A stretch of 64,000 nucleotides of DNA from JAJPXI01 sp051867655 (GCA_051867655.1 JBJDYV010000098.1:124001-188000); one strand, 5' to 3'. Positions 7,652 through 16,577 are shown, numbered from the stretch's first letter. A program made the numbers and translations. Notes: a model not told the origin generated them from the letters alone.

Positions 7652-9085
7652 ATGAAAAACAAGTATGAAAGTCCGCTTTCGTCCCGGTATGCCAGCGACG
7701 AGATGCAGTATATCTTTTCCCCGGACAAGAAGTTTTCCACCTGGCGTAAGCTCTGGGTGGCCCTGGCCCGGGCGGAAATGGAACTGGGCTTGCCTGTGAC
7801 CCAGGAGCAGATCGATGAAATGGAGGCCCATCTCACCGACATCGACTACGACAAAGCAGCCCAATACGAGAAAGAGCTGCGCCATGATGTCATGGCCCAT
7901 GTGCACACCTTTGGTGAGCTGTGTCCCAAGGCGATGCCCATCATCCACCTGGGCGCCACCAGCTGCTATGTGGGGGACAATACGGATGTGATCCTCATGC
8001 GGGACGGTCTGGAGCTGGTGCGCTCCAAGCTGGTGCGCGTGTTGGCGAAGCTGGCTGATTTTGCTGACAAGTATAAATCCTTGCCCACCCTTGGATTTAC
8101 TCATTTCCAGCCTGCCCAGCTTGTCACCGTCGGCAAGCGTGCCACGCTCTGGATGAACGACCTGCTTCTGGACCTGGACGAGGTGGAATACCGCATTGCC
8201 GGGCTGAAGCTGCTCGGATCCAAGGGCACCACCGGTACGCAGGCGTCCTTCCTGGAGCTGTTCGAGGGGGATCACGAAAAATGCAAGGAGCTGGAGCGGA
8301 AGATCGCGGCGGAAATGGGCTTTGACGGCGTGGTACCCGTGTCCGGTCAGACCTATTCCCGCAAGACGGACGCGGCCGTCCTGGCGACCCTGTCGGGCAT
8401 TGCCCAGTCGGCCAGCAAATTCGCAACAGATATGCGCCTTCTCTGCCATTTGAAGGAGGTAGAGGAACCGTTTGAGGCCAAGCAGATCGGCTCTTCCGCC
8501 ATGCCTTACAAGCGCAATCCCATGCGCTGCGAGCGCATTTGCGCCCTGGCCCGCTATGTGATGGCGGATGTGATGAACCCCACCGTGACCGCTGCGACCC
8601 AGTGGTTTGAGCGCACGCTGGACGACTCGGCCAATAAGCGTATCTCGGTGTCGGAAGCCTTCCTGGCTGTAGACGCCATTCTGAACATCTATGAAAATGT
8701 GGCGTCCGGTCTGGTGGTTCATGAGAAGGTCATTGAACGCCATGTGATGGAGGAGCTTCCTTTCATGGCCAGCGAAAACATCATGATGGACGCTGTGAAG
8801 CGGGGCGGGAACCGCCAGGAGCTCCATGAGCGGATCCGCCAGCTCTCTTTGATTGCCGGCAGCAACGTGAAGGATAAGGGTTTGGAAAACAACCTGATCG
8901 ACCTGATCGCGGAAGACCCTCTGTTTGGTATGAGCAGGGAAGAGCTGACCGCGCATCTGGAGCCGTCCCGCTATATCGGCCGCTGTCCGGAGCAGGTGGA
9001 CGATTTCCTGCGCGACTGTGTTGCACCGGTGCTGGAGCGCTATCCTGAAGCACTCCGGAGTAACGCGGCGGAGTTAAAAGTCTGA
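7652..9085 (+). CDS. purB: adenylosuccinate lyase
   Basis: A 477-residue member of the fumarase/aspartase superfamily. It cleaves SAICAR and adenylosuccinate, releasing fumarate, in purine synthesis. The superfamily signature loop SSAMPYKRNPMRCE is present near residue 287, and the HLGATSCYVGDNTD region carries active-site residues. The length resembles the longer eukaryote-like PurB group rather than the ~430-aa Bacillus form. GAGGAG lies a few bases before the ATG and the gene follows the AI-2E permease by 10 bp. It ends at a large GC-rich hairpin. Confidence 0.96.
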   Translation: MKNKYESPLSSRYASDEMQYIFSPDKKFSTWRKLWVALARAEMELGLPVTQEQIDEMEAHLTDIDYDKAAQYEKELRHDVMAHVHTFGELCPKAMPIIHLGATSCYVGDNTDVILMRDGLELVRSKLVRVLAKLADFADKYKSLPTLGFTHFQPAQLVTVGKRATLWMNDLLLDLDEVEYRIAGLKLLGSKGTTGTQASFLELFEGDHEKCKELERKIAAEMGFDGVVPVSGQTYSRKTDAAVLATLSGIAQSASKFATDMRLLCHLKEVEEPFEAKQIGSSAMPYKRNPMRCERICALARYVMADVMNPTVTAATQWFERTLDDSANKRISVSEAFLAVDAILNIYENVASGLVVHEKVIERHVMEELPFMASENIMMDAVKRGGNRQELHERIRQLSLIAGSNVKDKGLENNLIDLIAEDPLFGMSREELTAHLEPSRYIGRCPEQVDDFLRDCVAPVLERYPEALRSNAAELKV

Positions 9086-9110
9086 CAGACGATAAGCACA
9101 TTGATGCAGA

Positions 9111-9143
9111 AAGGCCGGGGCCCCGATCAGGGGCCCCGGCCTT
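9111..9143. terminator. convergent hairpin between purB and feoAB
   Basis: Arms of 14 bp (9111-9124 / 9130-9143), AAGGCCGGGGCCCC and its complement, with a 5-nt loop. The T-run is poor on both sides, but the hairpin is very stable and serves converging genes. Confidence 0.8.
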
Positions 9144-9159
9144 CTTATGCCTTTACCGC

Positions 9160-11598
9160 TCAAAATATCAAAGAGCCGATCTGGAACACCAGGAAGGAGA
9201 CCACATAGGCGCAGAGAAGCTGCCACAGGATAGAGCGGATCGTCCACTTCAAGGAATTCATCTCCCGGTAGATCGTGGACACAGCGGCCACGCAGGGGAT
9301 ATAGAGCAGCACGAACACCAGGAAGGAATAGGCGGCCACCGGGCTGGCAAAGGTACCGGCCAGAGCACCGCGGATGACACCGGCGGCATCCAGGGTGGAG
9401 AACCCATAGAACAGACTCATGGAGGAGACGACAGCCTCCTTTGCTATCAATCCGGTCAGCAGGGCCACCGCCGCCTGCCAGGTACCGAAGCCCAAGGGAG
9501 CGAAAATGGGAGCAAGGAAGGACCCGATATGGCCCAGGATCGATTCCGCGCCTTCCTCCACCATGTGCAGAGACGGGTCAAAGGACTGCAGGAACCAGAG
9601 CACGATGCTCATCAGCAGAATGAGCGTACCTGCCTTCACCAGGAAGCCGCGCACCTTTTCCCACACATGCAGGGCGCAGTTTTTCAGGGTAGGAAGGCGG
9701 TAGGGGGGGAGCTCCAGCACGAAGGCGGCGGGCTCGCCCTGAAACATGGTGTGCTTGAAGATGATACCCGACAGGATGGCACAAATCAGTCCCAGAAGAT
9801 AGAGAGAAAAGACCACAAGTCCCGCGTATTTGGGGAAAAACGCGGCGGAGATCAGGCCGTACACCGGCAGGCGCGCGGAGCAGGACATAAAGGGCACCAG
9901 CATAATGGTCATGCGCCGGTCTTTTTCGTGCTCCATGGTGCGGGCGCCCATGACGGCGGGCACCGTGCAGCCAAAGCCCATGAGCATGGGGATGAAGGCC
10001 TTGCCGCTCAGCCCGAAACGCCGCAGCAGCCGGTCCATAATGAAGGCGGCCCGGGCCATGTAGCCCGAATCCTCCAGAATCGAGAGGAAAAGGAACAGCA
10101 GGGCGATCTGCGGCAGGAAGGTGAGTACGCCGCCCACGCCGCCGATAATTCCATCGCAGACCAGGCTGACCAGCCAGGGCGCCACGTCCAAGGCGGTAAG
10201 CGCGCCCTCTACAGCGGAAGCGAAATAGCCGTTGACCAGAATGTCCACGCCGTCGGACAGGAAAGAGCCGATGGGGCCGAAGGTGACGGAGAACATCAGA
10301 AGCATCATCAGCAGGAAGACCGGAACAGCGAGATATTTATTGGTGACGATGGAATCAATCTTGTCCGAGAGGGTGAGCTCCCCGAGGGGGCGTCCCTTCT
10401 GGACCGCGAGCTTGACCACCCGGCAGATGTATTGATACCGGGCGTCGGCGATCAGGGTCTCCCGGTCACCCAGAGAATACGCGCCCTCGTACTCCTTCAC
10501 CACAGTATCCACTTTCCAGCGAGTCTCTTCATCCAGTCCCAGAGCTTTTTCTACCAGCTTGTCCCCTTCGATCAGCTTAATGGAAGCCCAATGGGCGGGA
10601 ATGTCGGCCGCATAAGCCTTGTCGTGGATCAGCTCGCCGATATCGTGGTGGATCCGGTGGGTGAAATCGTCGTACAGGTCGTCCGGCTCCAGAGTGACAC
10701 CGACGTGCATCTGCTTGTGCGCCACTTTCAGCAGCAGGTCGATGTTTTCCCCTGTACGTGCGGAGATGGGAATTACAGGAACGCCCAGGGCACGGGAGAG
10801 ACGGTCGATGTTGATCTTATCCCCGTGCTTTTTGACTTCATCCATAAAGTTGAGGGCGACCACCATGGGACGCTCCAACTCCAAAAGCTGAATGGTCAGG
10901 TACAGGTTGCGCTCAATGTTCGTGGCGTCTACGATGTTAATGATGGCGTCGGGATGACCGCCGATGATAAAATCCCGGGCCACGATCTCCTCCATGGAGT
11001 AAGGGGAGAGAGAGTAGATGCCGGGCAGGTCCACGATGGTGACCTTCCGCCCTTCCGTTTCAGCGCGCCCCTCTTTTTTCTCTACGGTAACGCCGGGCCA
11101 GTTCCCCACATACTGATTGGAGCCGGTCAGGGCATTGAACAGGGTCGTCTTGCCGCAATTGGGGTTTCCCACCAGGGCCAGCTTCATCTCCCGGATGTCA
11201 TGGCTCTCATAGGAGGCAGGGTGGCTATGTTCTTTCTTTTCATGGGCATGGGCGGCTGCCATGCGGCGCAGAGTTTCCTCATCAGGGATGCGTTGAACCA
11301 TGCCGTGTTTGCTGCTCCGGGAGGTCTCAGGCTCGGGTGCCTCCTCCGGAGGACAGATGGCGATCTGTTTGGCGTCTTCCTTGCGCAGGGAAAGCTCATA
11401 GCCGCGCAGATTGACCTCGATGGGGTCTCCAAAAGGGGCAATTTTTCGCACGGTAATAAGGGTACCGGGTGTCAGGCCCATGTCCACCAGCCGGCGTTTG
11501 ACCGGCCCGCTCTCATGGCCTACGGATAAAATAATGCCGGACTGCCCCGGAGCAAGCTGTTCCAGGGTTCCGGCGGCAGGGATAGTTTCCGCACTCAT
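9160..11598 (-). CDS. feoB: FeoA-FeoB fusion ferrous iron transporter
   Basis: An 812-residue protein fusing two usually separate parts. Residues ~1-82 form a FeoA SH3-like domain (VKRRLVDMGLTPGTLITVRK). Residues ~83-135 form a linker rich in His and Glu. From residue 138 the FeoB GTPase starts with G1 GNPNCGKT (144-151), followed by G3 DLPG and the GDP-dissociation-inhibitor helices. About ten membrane helices follow with the Gate motifs (VPAVMGARTM region). It imports Fe2+ across the cytoplasmic membrane, typical of anaerobes. The start ATG 11598 leads directly into the FeoA domain. A consensus promoter lies at 11671-11699; I saw no clear Fur box. Confidence 0.97.
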   Translation of the reverse strand: MSAETIPAAGTLEQLAPGQSGIILSVGHESGPVKRRLVDMGLTPGTLITVRKIAPFGDPIEVNLRGYELSLRKEDAKQIAICPPEEAPEPETSRSSKHGMVQRIPDEETLRRMAAAHAHEKKEHSHPASYESHDIREMKLALVGNPNCGKTTLFNALTGSNQYVGNWPGVTVEKKEGRAETEGRKVTIVDLPGIYSLSPYSMEEIVARDFIIGGHPDAIINIVDATNIERNLYLTIQLLELERPMVVALNFMDEVKKHGDKINIDRLSRALGVPVIPISARTGENIDLLLKVAHKQMHVGVTLEPDDLYDDFTHRIHHDIGELIHDKAYAADIPAHWASIKLIEGDKLVEKALGLDEETRWKVDTVVKEYEGAYSLGDRETLIADARYQYICRVVKLAVQKGRPLGELTLSDKIDSIVTNKYLAVPVFLLMMLLMFSVTFGPIGSFLSDGVDILVNGYFASAVEGALTALDVAPWLVSLVCDGIIGGVGGVLTFLPQIALLFLFLSILEDSGYMARAAFIMDRLLRRFGLSGKAFIPMLMGFGCTVPAVMGARTMEHEKDRRMTIMLVPFMSCSARLPVYGLISAAFFPKYAGLVVFSLYLLGLICAILSGIIFKHTMFQGEPAAFVLELPPYRLPTLKNCALHVWEKVRGFLVKAGTLILLMSIVLWFLQSFDPSLHMVEEGAESILGHIGSFLAPIFAPLGFGTWQAAVALLTGLIAKEAVVSSMSLFYGFSTLDAAGVIRGALAGTFASPVAAYSFLVFVLLYIPCVAAVSTIYREMNSLKWTIRSILWQLLCAYVVSFLVFQIGSLIF

Positions 11599-11670
11599 AA
11601 GTAATGTCCTTCCGCTGATTTTTTCAAAAAATTGAGAAACCGCTCAATGCGGTTTATTTCGCCGACGGAT

Positions 11671-11699
11671 ATTATAATCCAAAAGCTTCCGACCGACAA
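11671..11699 (-). promoter_or_regulatory. sigma-A promoter of feoAB
   Basis: On the minus strand: TTGTCG (11699-11694), 17-bp spacer, TATAAT (11676-11671). A small stem-loop (arms 11637-11643 / 11649-11655) lies in the transcribed leader and is followed on the minus strand by CTCAATTTTTT, so a weak attenuator is possible. Confidence 0.85.
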
Positions 11700-11733
11700 G
11701 AGTAAACTTTACAGAAACGGGTACTATTTCCAT

Positions 11734-11762
11734 TTGACGCAGAAGGGGGGTGACAGTAAAAT
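11734..11762 (+). promoter_or_regulatory. sigma-A promoter of the amidase gene
   Basis: TTGACG (11734-11739), 17-bp spacer, TAAAAT (11757-11762), divergent from the feoAB promoter. Confidence 0.8.
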
Positions 11763-11793
11763 TAAACTAAATTCGACAAAAAGGAGGGTGAGG

Positions 11794-13227
11794 ATGAAAC
11801 GCATACTTGGACTGCTGCTGTCATGCTTCCTCCTTGCTTCGGCCGCGCTGCCTGCCTCAGCCGCCGGACCCAACCGTGAAATCTCGATCGGCCTGGACGA
11901 AGACGGGACAGGGACTTATCAGCCCACGTCGGTGCCGGTGGTACAGCTTACCCTCAATGGTGCGCTGCTGGACAGCGATGTACCCGCCTTCATCCGGAAC
12001 GGACGGACCATGGTGCCTGTTCGGCTCATTACGGAGCAAATGGGTGCTTCCGTAGAGTGGTTCAATGAGACCAATCAGGTAGCCATCTCTCTCAACGGCG
12101 GGACCGTCACACTGAAGATCGGATCATCGCAGGCCCTGGTCAACGGGGAAGAGATAGCTCTTTACGACGGTGTTCCGGCTATGGTGGCTAAATATCAGGG
12201 GATCGAGCGCACCATGGTTCCTCTGCGCTTCGTCTCAGAACAGCTGGGAGCCCAGGTGAGCTGGGATCAGGACAGCTATACTGCCTCGATCTCCACCGGT
12301 CAGGCCGGTTACCAGGTGACCGCTATCAACGCTGACGCCAATGCCCAGAGCGTCCATATCGTGACCACGGCCGCACCCGACTATCACGTCCTCGATCTGG
12401 GCGACCGGGTGGTGGTGGATCTGCTGGGAGCGGAGCTTGCGTCCGGTTTCCCCGGTACCATCCCGGTGGATAACGAGCTGATCTCCGGTGTGCGCTATGC
12501 CGGGCACGGCAGTAACCTCTATCCGGAATACTCCCACACAGTGCGGGTGGTGCTGGATCTGAAGGAGGGCATCACCTGGGAGGACAACGTGGAGCTGGTT
12601 CCTCTGTCCAAGGGCCTGCTGCTGACCACCTTTTGGGAAAAGAGGGATGAGATCGACTTTACCCCTACAACTCCCATCGACCCGCAGAAAAAGACGGTCG
12701 TGCTGGACGCGGGGCACGGAGGCAGCCAGACAGGCGCTGTTTACTTCGGTGTCAATGAGAAAGACATCAACCTGGCAGTGGAGAAAAAGGTGGAAGCCAT
12801 TCTCCTGCAGCAGGGATATAACGTGGTCATGACCCGAACCGCGGATGCAACGGTCGGCCTGTGTGACCGGGCGGATATCGCGAACGCGGTGGAGGCCGAC
12901 GTTTTTGTGTCCATCCACTCCAACGCGGCCGTGAACAGCGCCGATTTTACGGGTATTTACACCTATTATCATCCCAGCAGCCGCCGGGGTGCCCGACTGG
13001 CCCAGGCTATCCAGGACCCGATCTGCCAGATCACGGGTGCCGTGGACCGCGGGATCAAGGACGCCGATTTTGTTGTCCTGCGGGAGACCGATATGTGTGC
13101 CGTTCTTGTCGAGATGGGCTTTATGACCAACAGCGGGGAGCTGCAGCGGCTCATTACCCCCAGCTATCAGGACAAGCTGGCGGCGGGCATCGCCGAGGGG
13201 ATTATTACTTATCTGAACACAGTATAA
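11794..13227 (+). CDS. secreted N-acetylmuramoyl-L-alanine amidase with copper-amine-oxidase-like and AMIN domains
   Basis: A 477-residue exported cell-wall hydrolase. Residues 1-24 are a signal peptide ending ASAAG. Residues ~45-150 hold a Cu_amine_oxidN1-type repeat pair (NGRTMVPVRLITEQMGA, then RTMVPLRFVSEQLGA). Residues ~165-260 look like an AMIN domain for wall targeting. Residues ~298-475 are Amidase_3, with zinc ligands in DAGHGG, the Glu of NEKDINLAVEKK, and SIHSNA, and the catalytic Glu in VEMGFMTN. It cuts the bond between muramic acid and the stem peptide. The ATG at 11794 is chosen for its AAGGAGGGTGAGG SD and the signal peptide; longer upstream reading would precede the promoter. 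Confidence 0.95.
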   Translation: MKRILGLLLSCFLLASAALPASAAGPNREISIGLDEDGTGTYQPTSVPVVQLTLNGALLDSDVPAFIRNGRTMVPVRLITEQMGASVEWFNETNQVAISLNGGTVTLKIGSSQALVNGEEIALYDGVPAMVAKYQGIERTMVPLRFVSEQLGAQVSWDQDSYTASISTGQAGYQVTAINADANAQSVHIVTTAAPDYHVLDLGDRVVVDLLGAELASGFPGTIPVDNELISGVRYAGHGSNLYPEYSHTVRVVLDLKEGITWEDNVELVPLSKGLLLTTFWEKRDEIDFTPTTPIDPQKKTVVLDAGHGGSQTGAVYFGVNEKDINLAVEKKVEAILLQQGYNVVMTRTADATVGLCDRADIANAVEADVFVSIHSNAAVNSADFTGIYTYYHPSSRRGARLAQAIQDPICQITGAVDRGIKDADFVVLRETDMCAVLVEMGFMTNSGELQRLITPSYQDKLAAGIAEGIITYLNTV

Positions 13228-13229
13228 AC

Positions 13230-13259
13230 ACAGCCCGGCATCGACGGATGCCGGGCTGT
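13230..13259. terminator. hairpin between the amidase and ABC transporter genes
   Basis: Arms ACAGCCCGGCATC (13230-13242) and GATGCCGGGCTGT (13247-13259). It lies between converging genes and has a weak T-run. Confidence 0.75.
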
Positions 13260-13292
13260 GCTGTCAAATGAAATTATGGATCTGAGCGGTTC

Positions 13293-14072
13293 TTACAGAT
13301 CCGGCGGCACGCAGACAGGCCGTTCCACACATTCTGTACGGACAAGATGAATCTCGGTATTATACACACTTTGCAGCTGTGCCTCCGTGATCACTTCTTC
13401 CACCGGACCGCATCTGATCTTTCCCTTTTTGTCCACGATCGCCACGCGGCCGCCCAGCATGATGGCATGGTCCGGATTGTGTGTGGTCATTACAGCGGCA
13501 AATCCGCGCTTTGCCATATCCTTGACCAGCCGCAGGATCACAAGCTGTTTTCCGTAGTCCAGGTGCGCGGCGGGCTCGTCAAAAAGGATCACTTTCGGGC
13601 GCTGAAACACTGCGCGGGCAATGGTGGCCTGCTGGCGTTCCCCGCCCGAAATATCGGTGTACGGCTTGTTGGCCAGATTTGCGATGCCCAGGCTTTCAAG
13701 GATCTCCATCGCTTCTTCCGCCTGCTTTTTTCCGGGGCTTTGAAACACGCCCAGTCGGGAAGCGCTGCCCATCATGACGAAATGCAGGACCGTATAGCCG
13801 AAAACCGGCGTGTGGCTCTGCTGTACATAGCCTACATTGCGGGCGATTTCTGCGACAGAGATGGTTTTGATATTTTTTCCGTTGATGAGCACATCGCCGC
13901 TCTGGGGGTGAAGTAAGCCGCACATGCAGTTCATCAGGGTAGATTTTCCGGCTCCGTTAGGGCCTAAGATCGAAATGATCTCACCCTCATTGACCGACAA
14001 AGAGCAGTCGTCCAGCGTTTTTTGGTCCGCGCCGGGGTAGGTGAAGCTGATATTTCTGACGTCAATGATCAT
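13293..14072 (-). CDS. FecE-type ABC transporter ATP-binding protein
   Basis: A 259-residue ATPase of the siderophore/B12/metal (FecCD-partner) class. Walker A is GPNGAGKST, the Q-loop is near YVQQSH, the signature is DISGGERQ, Walker B is VILFDEPAAHLD and the H-loop is TTHN. ATG 14072 is chosen because it sits one base after the permease stop with GGGTGGG upstream; an in-frame start 42 bp earlier would overlap the permease. It powers the permease encoded just upstream. Substrate class cannot be read from the ATPase alone. Confidence 0.93.
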   Translation of the reverse strand: MIIDVRNISFTYPGADQKTLDDCSLSVNEGEIISILGPNGAGKSTLMNCMCGLLHPQSGDVLINGKNIKTISVAEIARNVGYVQQSHTPVFGYTVLHFVMMGSASRLGVFQSPGKKQAEEAMEILESLGIANLANKPYTDISGGERQQATIARAVFQRPKVILFDEPAAHLDYGKQLVILRLVKDMAKRGFAAVMTTHNPDHAIMLGGRVAIVDKKGKIRCGPVEEVITEAQLQSVYNTEIHLVRTECVERPVCVPPDL

Positions 14073-14073
14073 A

Positions 14074-15096
14074 TCAACCCACCCTCGCTCTTTGCCTGTA
14101 CAGCAGCCATGCATAAAACGGCGCGCCGATCACGCCGGTCAGAATGCTCAGGGGCAGTTCGGCTGTTCCCACAGTGCGCGTCACGGTATCGACCACCAGA
14201 AGGAAGATCGCACCGATCAGACAGGTGGCGGGCAAAAGTCTCTTGTTCTCAGAGCCCACCAGCATCCTGCCGAAATGCGGGATCACGAGGCCGATCCAGC
14301 CGATCGTACCGGCGATACAGACGGAGCTGGCCGTCAGCAGTGTGGCGCAAATGATGGCGACACCGCGGATCTTCTCCACATCCGCTCCAAGAGTCCTTGC
14401 ATCGGTTTCTCCCAGGGACAAAATATCGATCCGGAAGCCCAGCAGCAGCAGAACGACTGTACACACAATAACGGAGACCGCGATGCTGAGAAGTGTGTCA
14501 TATGTGATGTAGCTCAGGCTTCCCATTTGCCAATAGGTGATAGCGGCAAGCTCCGTGTCGGGGTCGGCCCAGTATTTGATCATGCCCATGATCGAGCTCA
14601 TAAGGCCGCCCACAATGATGCCGGACAGGACCAGCATAATGTTTGAGCTTGAGCGCATCAGCTTTGGGATCAATGTGGTCAGGGCAACAGCGATACAGCC
14701 GCCGAGGAATGCGAATACCTGGATGACGGCGGCGCTCTGTGCCAGGAGGATCGCAACGGCGGCTCCGATACACGCTCCGGAAGAAACACCAAGAAAATCC
14801 GGCGATACCAGGGGATTCCGGAAAATCCCCTGGTATGTCGCACCGGATACAGAAAGGCAGGAGCCGACGATCACGGCCGCAAGGATGCGGGGCAGCCGCA
14901 GCTTCATCACGACATTTACCGTCATCGATGGCCATTTTGATGTATCGCCCAGCAGGGAGGCAAAGATGATTTTAATGTTGTCGCCGACACGAACCTCATA
15001 TTTCCCGACACATAAGCTCCAAAGCATCACCGCGACAAGGACAAGCGCCAGAATCAGGTGTATGAAATATCCTTTGTGGGGTGAAAACCTCTTCAT
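14074..15096 (-). CDS. FecCD/BtuC-type ABC transporter permease
   Basis: A 340-residue membrane protein with about ten helices of the FecCD family. Recognisable regions are RLPRILAAVIVGSCLSVSGATYQGIFRNPLVSPDFLG-type (loop and helix 2-3) and the C-terminal GWIGLVIPHFGRMLVG, which contacts the ATPase. It forms a homodimeric channel. It begins 7 bp after the binding-protein stop, so all three genes are one operon. Systems of this architecture import ferric siderophores, heme, cobalamin or, in the Haemophilus MolBC case, molybdate/tungstate. Confidence 0.94.
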   Translation of the reverse strand: MKRFSPHKGYFIHLILALVLVAVMLWSLCVGKYEVRVGDNIKIIFASLLGDTSKWPSMTVNVVMKLRLPRILAAVIVGSCLSVSGATYQGIFRNPLVSPDFLGVSSGACIGAAVAILLAQSAAVIQVFAFLGGCIAVALTTLIPKLMRSSSNIMLVLSGIIVGGLMSSIMGMIKYWADPDTELAAITYWQMGSLSYITYDTLLSIAVSVIVCTVVLLLLGFRIDILSLGETDARTLGADVEKIRGVAIICATLLTASSVCIAGTIGWIGLVIPHFGRMLVGSENKRLLPATCLIGAIFLLVVDTVTRTVGTAELPLSILTGVIGAPFYAWLLYRQRARVG

Positions 15097-15102
15097 CGGT
15101 AT

Positions 15103-16179
15103 TTAATAACCCAGGAACTCCCGGTCAACATCAAGGTTGTAAACGGTCTTATAAAAGTCGGTCACGATCTCGTCCAGCTTTTCCTGCGTGATCGATTCAG
15201 GATACATGACGGACATGGCCCAGACGGAACCGATGCAGGGAGAAAGGCCAAGATTCTCCCAAGCATGCAGGGTGCTGGGGACCGCATAGACATTGCCGTT
15301 CTTCACGGCGGTCAGGTCGGACCACGCGGGATCGTTCATAATGTCATCCACGGTAAAATTTGCGGTCGAGGAGATGAACAGGAATTCAGGATCGTACGCA
15401 AAGATCTGCTCGGTGCCGATATCGGTCCAGGAGTTGCTGTCAGTCACGTCGGCAGCCATGTTGATACCGCCGCCCAGATCGATCATCTGAGCCTGCATCA
15501 TTGCGTCAGAGGCCACATAACCGATGTCAGAGCCCAGAATGAGGAAGGTGTGTTTCTCGTCCTCGGGGACGTTGGCGGTTCCTGCCTTGGCAATGTCAAC
15601 GATGCTGTCATAATAATCGATCAGCATCTCCGCGCGTTCAGACGCGCCCAGGGCCTGGCCGATGATCCTCAGCGCGTCCATCGTCTCCTCAGCGGTCTCG
15701 GGGGCGATAGCGATGGCGGTAATACCAAGCTCGTCACACGCTTCGAGATTCTCCGGATCGGAAACACGGTGAATGAACAGGTCGGGATTCAGGGACGCCA
15801 GCTTTTCCAGATCCGGCTTACCTCTGCCGGCGGTGTCAAGCTCCGTCAGACGGGGAGCCACGAGCGCCTGAAAATCGTCGTACGGGCCGATGGCGATCAG
15901 CGTGTCGGCCTTGTCAAGCGCCAACACAAAGTCGTTTGCCATGTACCAGCAGATGACCGTGGAGTTTACTTCCCCTACCGTGACCTCGCGGCCGGCCTGG
16001 TCAGTGATCGTCACCTCAGTCGGCTGGGGCTCTTCTTCCGAGACAGTCTGCGAAGGCGCAGCGGGTTCCGAAGAGGCAGGCGGTGTTGTGGCAGCATCTT
16101 CTGTTTCTCCGGAGCTGCATGCGGAAACGGAAAACAGCATCAGTGCGGCCAGGAACAGTGCAATCAGGTTTCTTTTCAT
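15103..16179 (-). CDS. ABC transporter substrate-binding lipoprotein (FecB/BtuF/MolA-like)
   Basis: A 358-residue lipoprotein. The signal peptide ends in a lipobox FSVSAC (Cys about residue 21), followed by a Thr/Ser/Pro/Glu linker to residue ~50. Then comes a bilobal periplasmic-binding fold of type III (ITDQAGREVTV opening, the typical start of this class). ENLGLSPCIGSVWAMSVMYPE near the C-terminus matches the family's closing helix. ATG 16179 is chosen for the lipoprotein signal and an AAAGGG SD. It delivers the ligand to the downstream permease/ATPase. The structured leader before it, and two molybdoenzymes in the window, make molybdate/tungstate a reasonable guess, but iron chelates or B12 are not excluded. 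Confidence 0.9.
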   Translation of the reverse strand: MKRNLIALFLAALMLFSVSACSSGETEDAATTPPASSEPAAPSQTVSEEEPQPTEVTITDQAGREVTVGEVNSTVICWYMANDFVLALDKADTLIAIGPYDDFQALVAPRLTELDTAGRGKPDLEKLASLNPDLFIHRVSDPENLEACDELGITAIAIAPETAEETMDALRIIGQALGASERAEMLIDYYDSIVDIAKAGTANVPEDEKHTFLILGSDIGYVASDAMMQAQMIDLGGGINMAADVTDSNSWTDIGTEQIFAYDPEFLFISSTANFTVDDIMNDPAWSDLTAVKNGNVYAVPSTLHAWENLGLSPCIGSVWAMSVMYPESITQEKLDEIVTDFYKTVYNLDVDREFLGY

Positions 16180-16232
16180 GTTTTTTCCCTTTCGTATGAA
16201 AAATTTCAACAAATCCATTCTTCGCAGGCAAT

Positions 16233-16259
16233 AAAAAAACCGTGTCCGAAAAGACACGG
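16233..16259 (-). terminator. leader terminator in front of the ABC importer
   Basis: On the minus strand CCGTGTC (16259-16253), loop, GACACGG (16246-16240), then seven Ts (16239-16233). It lies between the importer promoter and the binding-protein start, so it must be read through to express the operon. Confidence 0.92.
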
Positions 16260-16354
16260 GAAGAATATGGCATGACCACAAAATCTGCATCGAAAAAACC
16301 CGGCACAGATGCAGGGAAGAGCATGCCCATATTTTTCAACCCATCTTCTTTTCA

Positions 16355-16460
16355 AAACGTGAAGGCTGCCGGATTTCTCCGATAACCCCGCAAGGTTTAC
16401 ACCTTAGGCCAGTGTGCATGGACATCGTCTTTAGCAACGACAGGCTCGAAGAATAAAAGT
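16355..16460 (-). promoter_or_regulatory. structured leader RNA, candidate Moco-type or other metal riboswitch
   Basis: Between the promoter (16474-16502) and the leader terminator lies an ordered RNA. On the minus strand it starts CTTCGAGCC (16451-16443) and ends GGCAGCC (16370-16364). It has GNRA-capped hairpins AAGGT-GTAA-ACCTT (16405-16392) and CGGA-GAAA-TCCG (16381-16370). A further possible hairpin, CTGCATC/GATGCAG, lies downstream near 16290-16315. The layout (aptamer, then terminator, then transporter) is that of a transcriptional riboswitch. Resemblance to the molybdenum-cofactor motif is from memory and not verified; it lacks a B12 box. Confidence 0.5.
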
Positions 16461-16473
16461 TGTTGTTGAAACA

Positions 16474-16502
16474 AGTATAGTTTTGAATCTGGGAATTGTC
16501 AA
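16474..16502 (-). promoter_or_regulatory. sigma-A promoter of the ABC importer operon
   Basis: Minus strand TTGACA (16502-16497), 17-bp spacer, TATACT (16479-16474). The transcript carries about 290 nt of leader before the first gene. Confidence 0.9.
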
Positions 16503-16521
16503 GGCTTACATCTGAGGGAAA

Positions 16522-16559
16522 AAATAGAAATCCCCAGATATCAGGATATCTGGGGATTT
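16522..16559 (-). terminator. terminator after fhs
   Basis: Perfect 15-bp arms AAATCCCCAGATATC (16528-16542) and complement (16545-16559). On the minus strand it is followed by CTATTTTTT. Confidence 0.93.
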
Positions 16560-16577
16560 CTCACAAATATAAAAAGC

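Noticed and set aside
9529..11529. Long plus-strand open frame opposite feoAB
   Set aside because: Shadow of the FeoAB gene; no SD and no recognisable domain. Similar shadows opposite uvrA, uvrB, fhs and pckG were dropped for the same reason.
11632..11793. Longer N-terminus for the amidase
   Set aside because: It would start upstream of the promoter at 11734-11762 and would hide the signal peptide; ATG 11794 has a strong SD.
16355..16460. Cobalamin riboswitch as identity of the importer leader
   Set aside because: The segment AAGGTGTAAACC resembles part of the B12 aptamer, but the GCCACTG B12 box and the rest of the core are absent.
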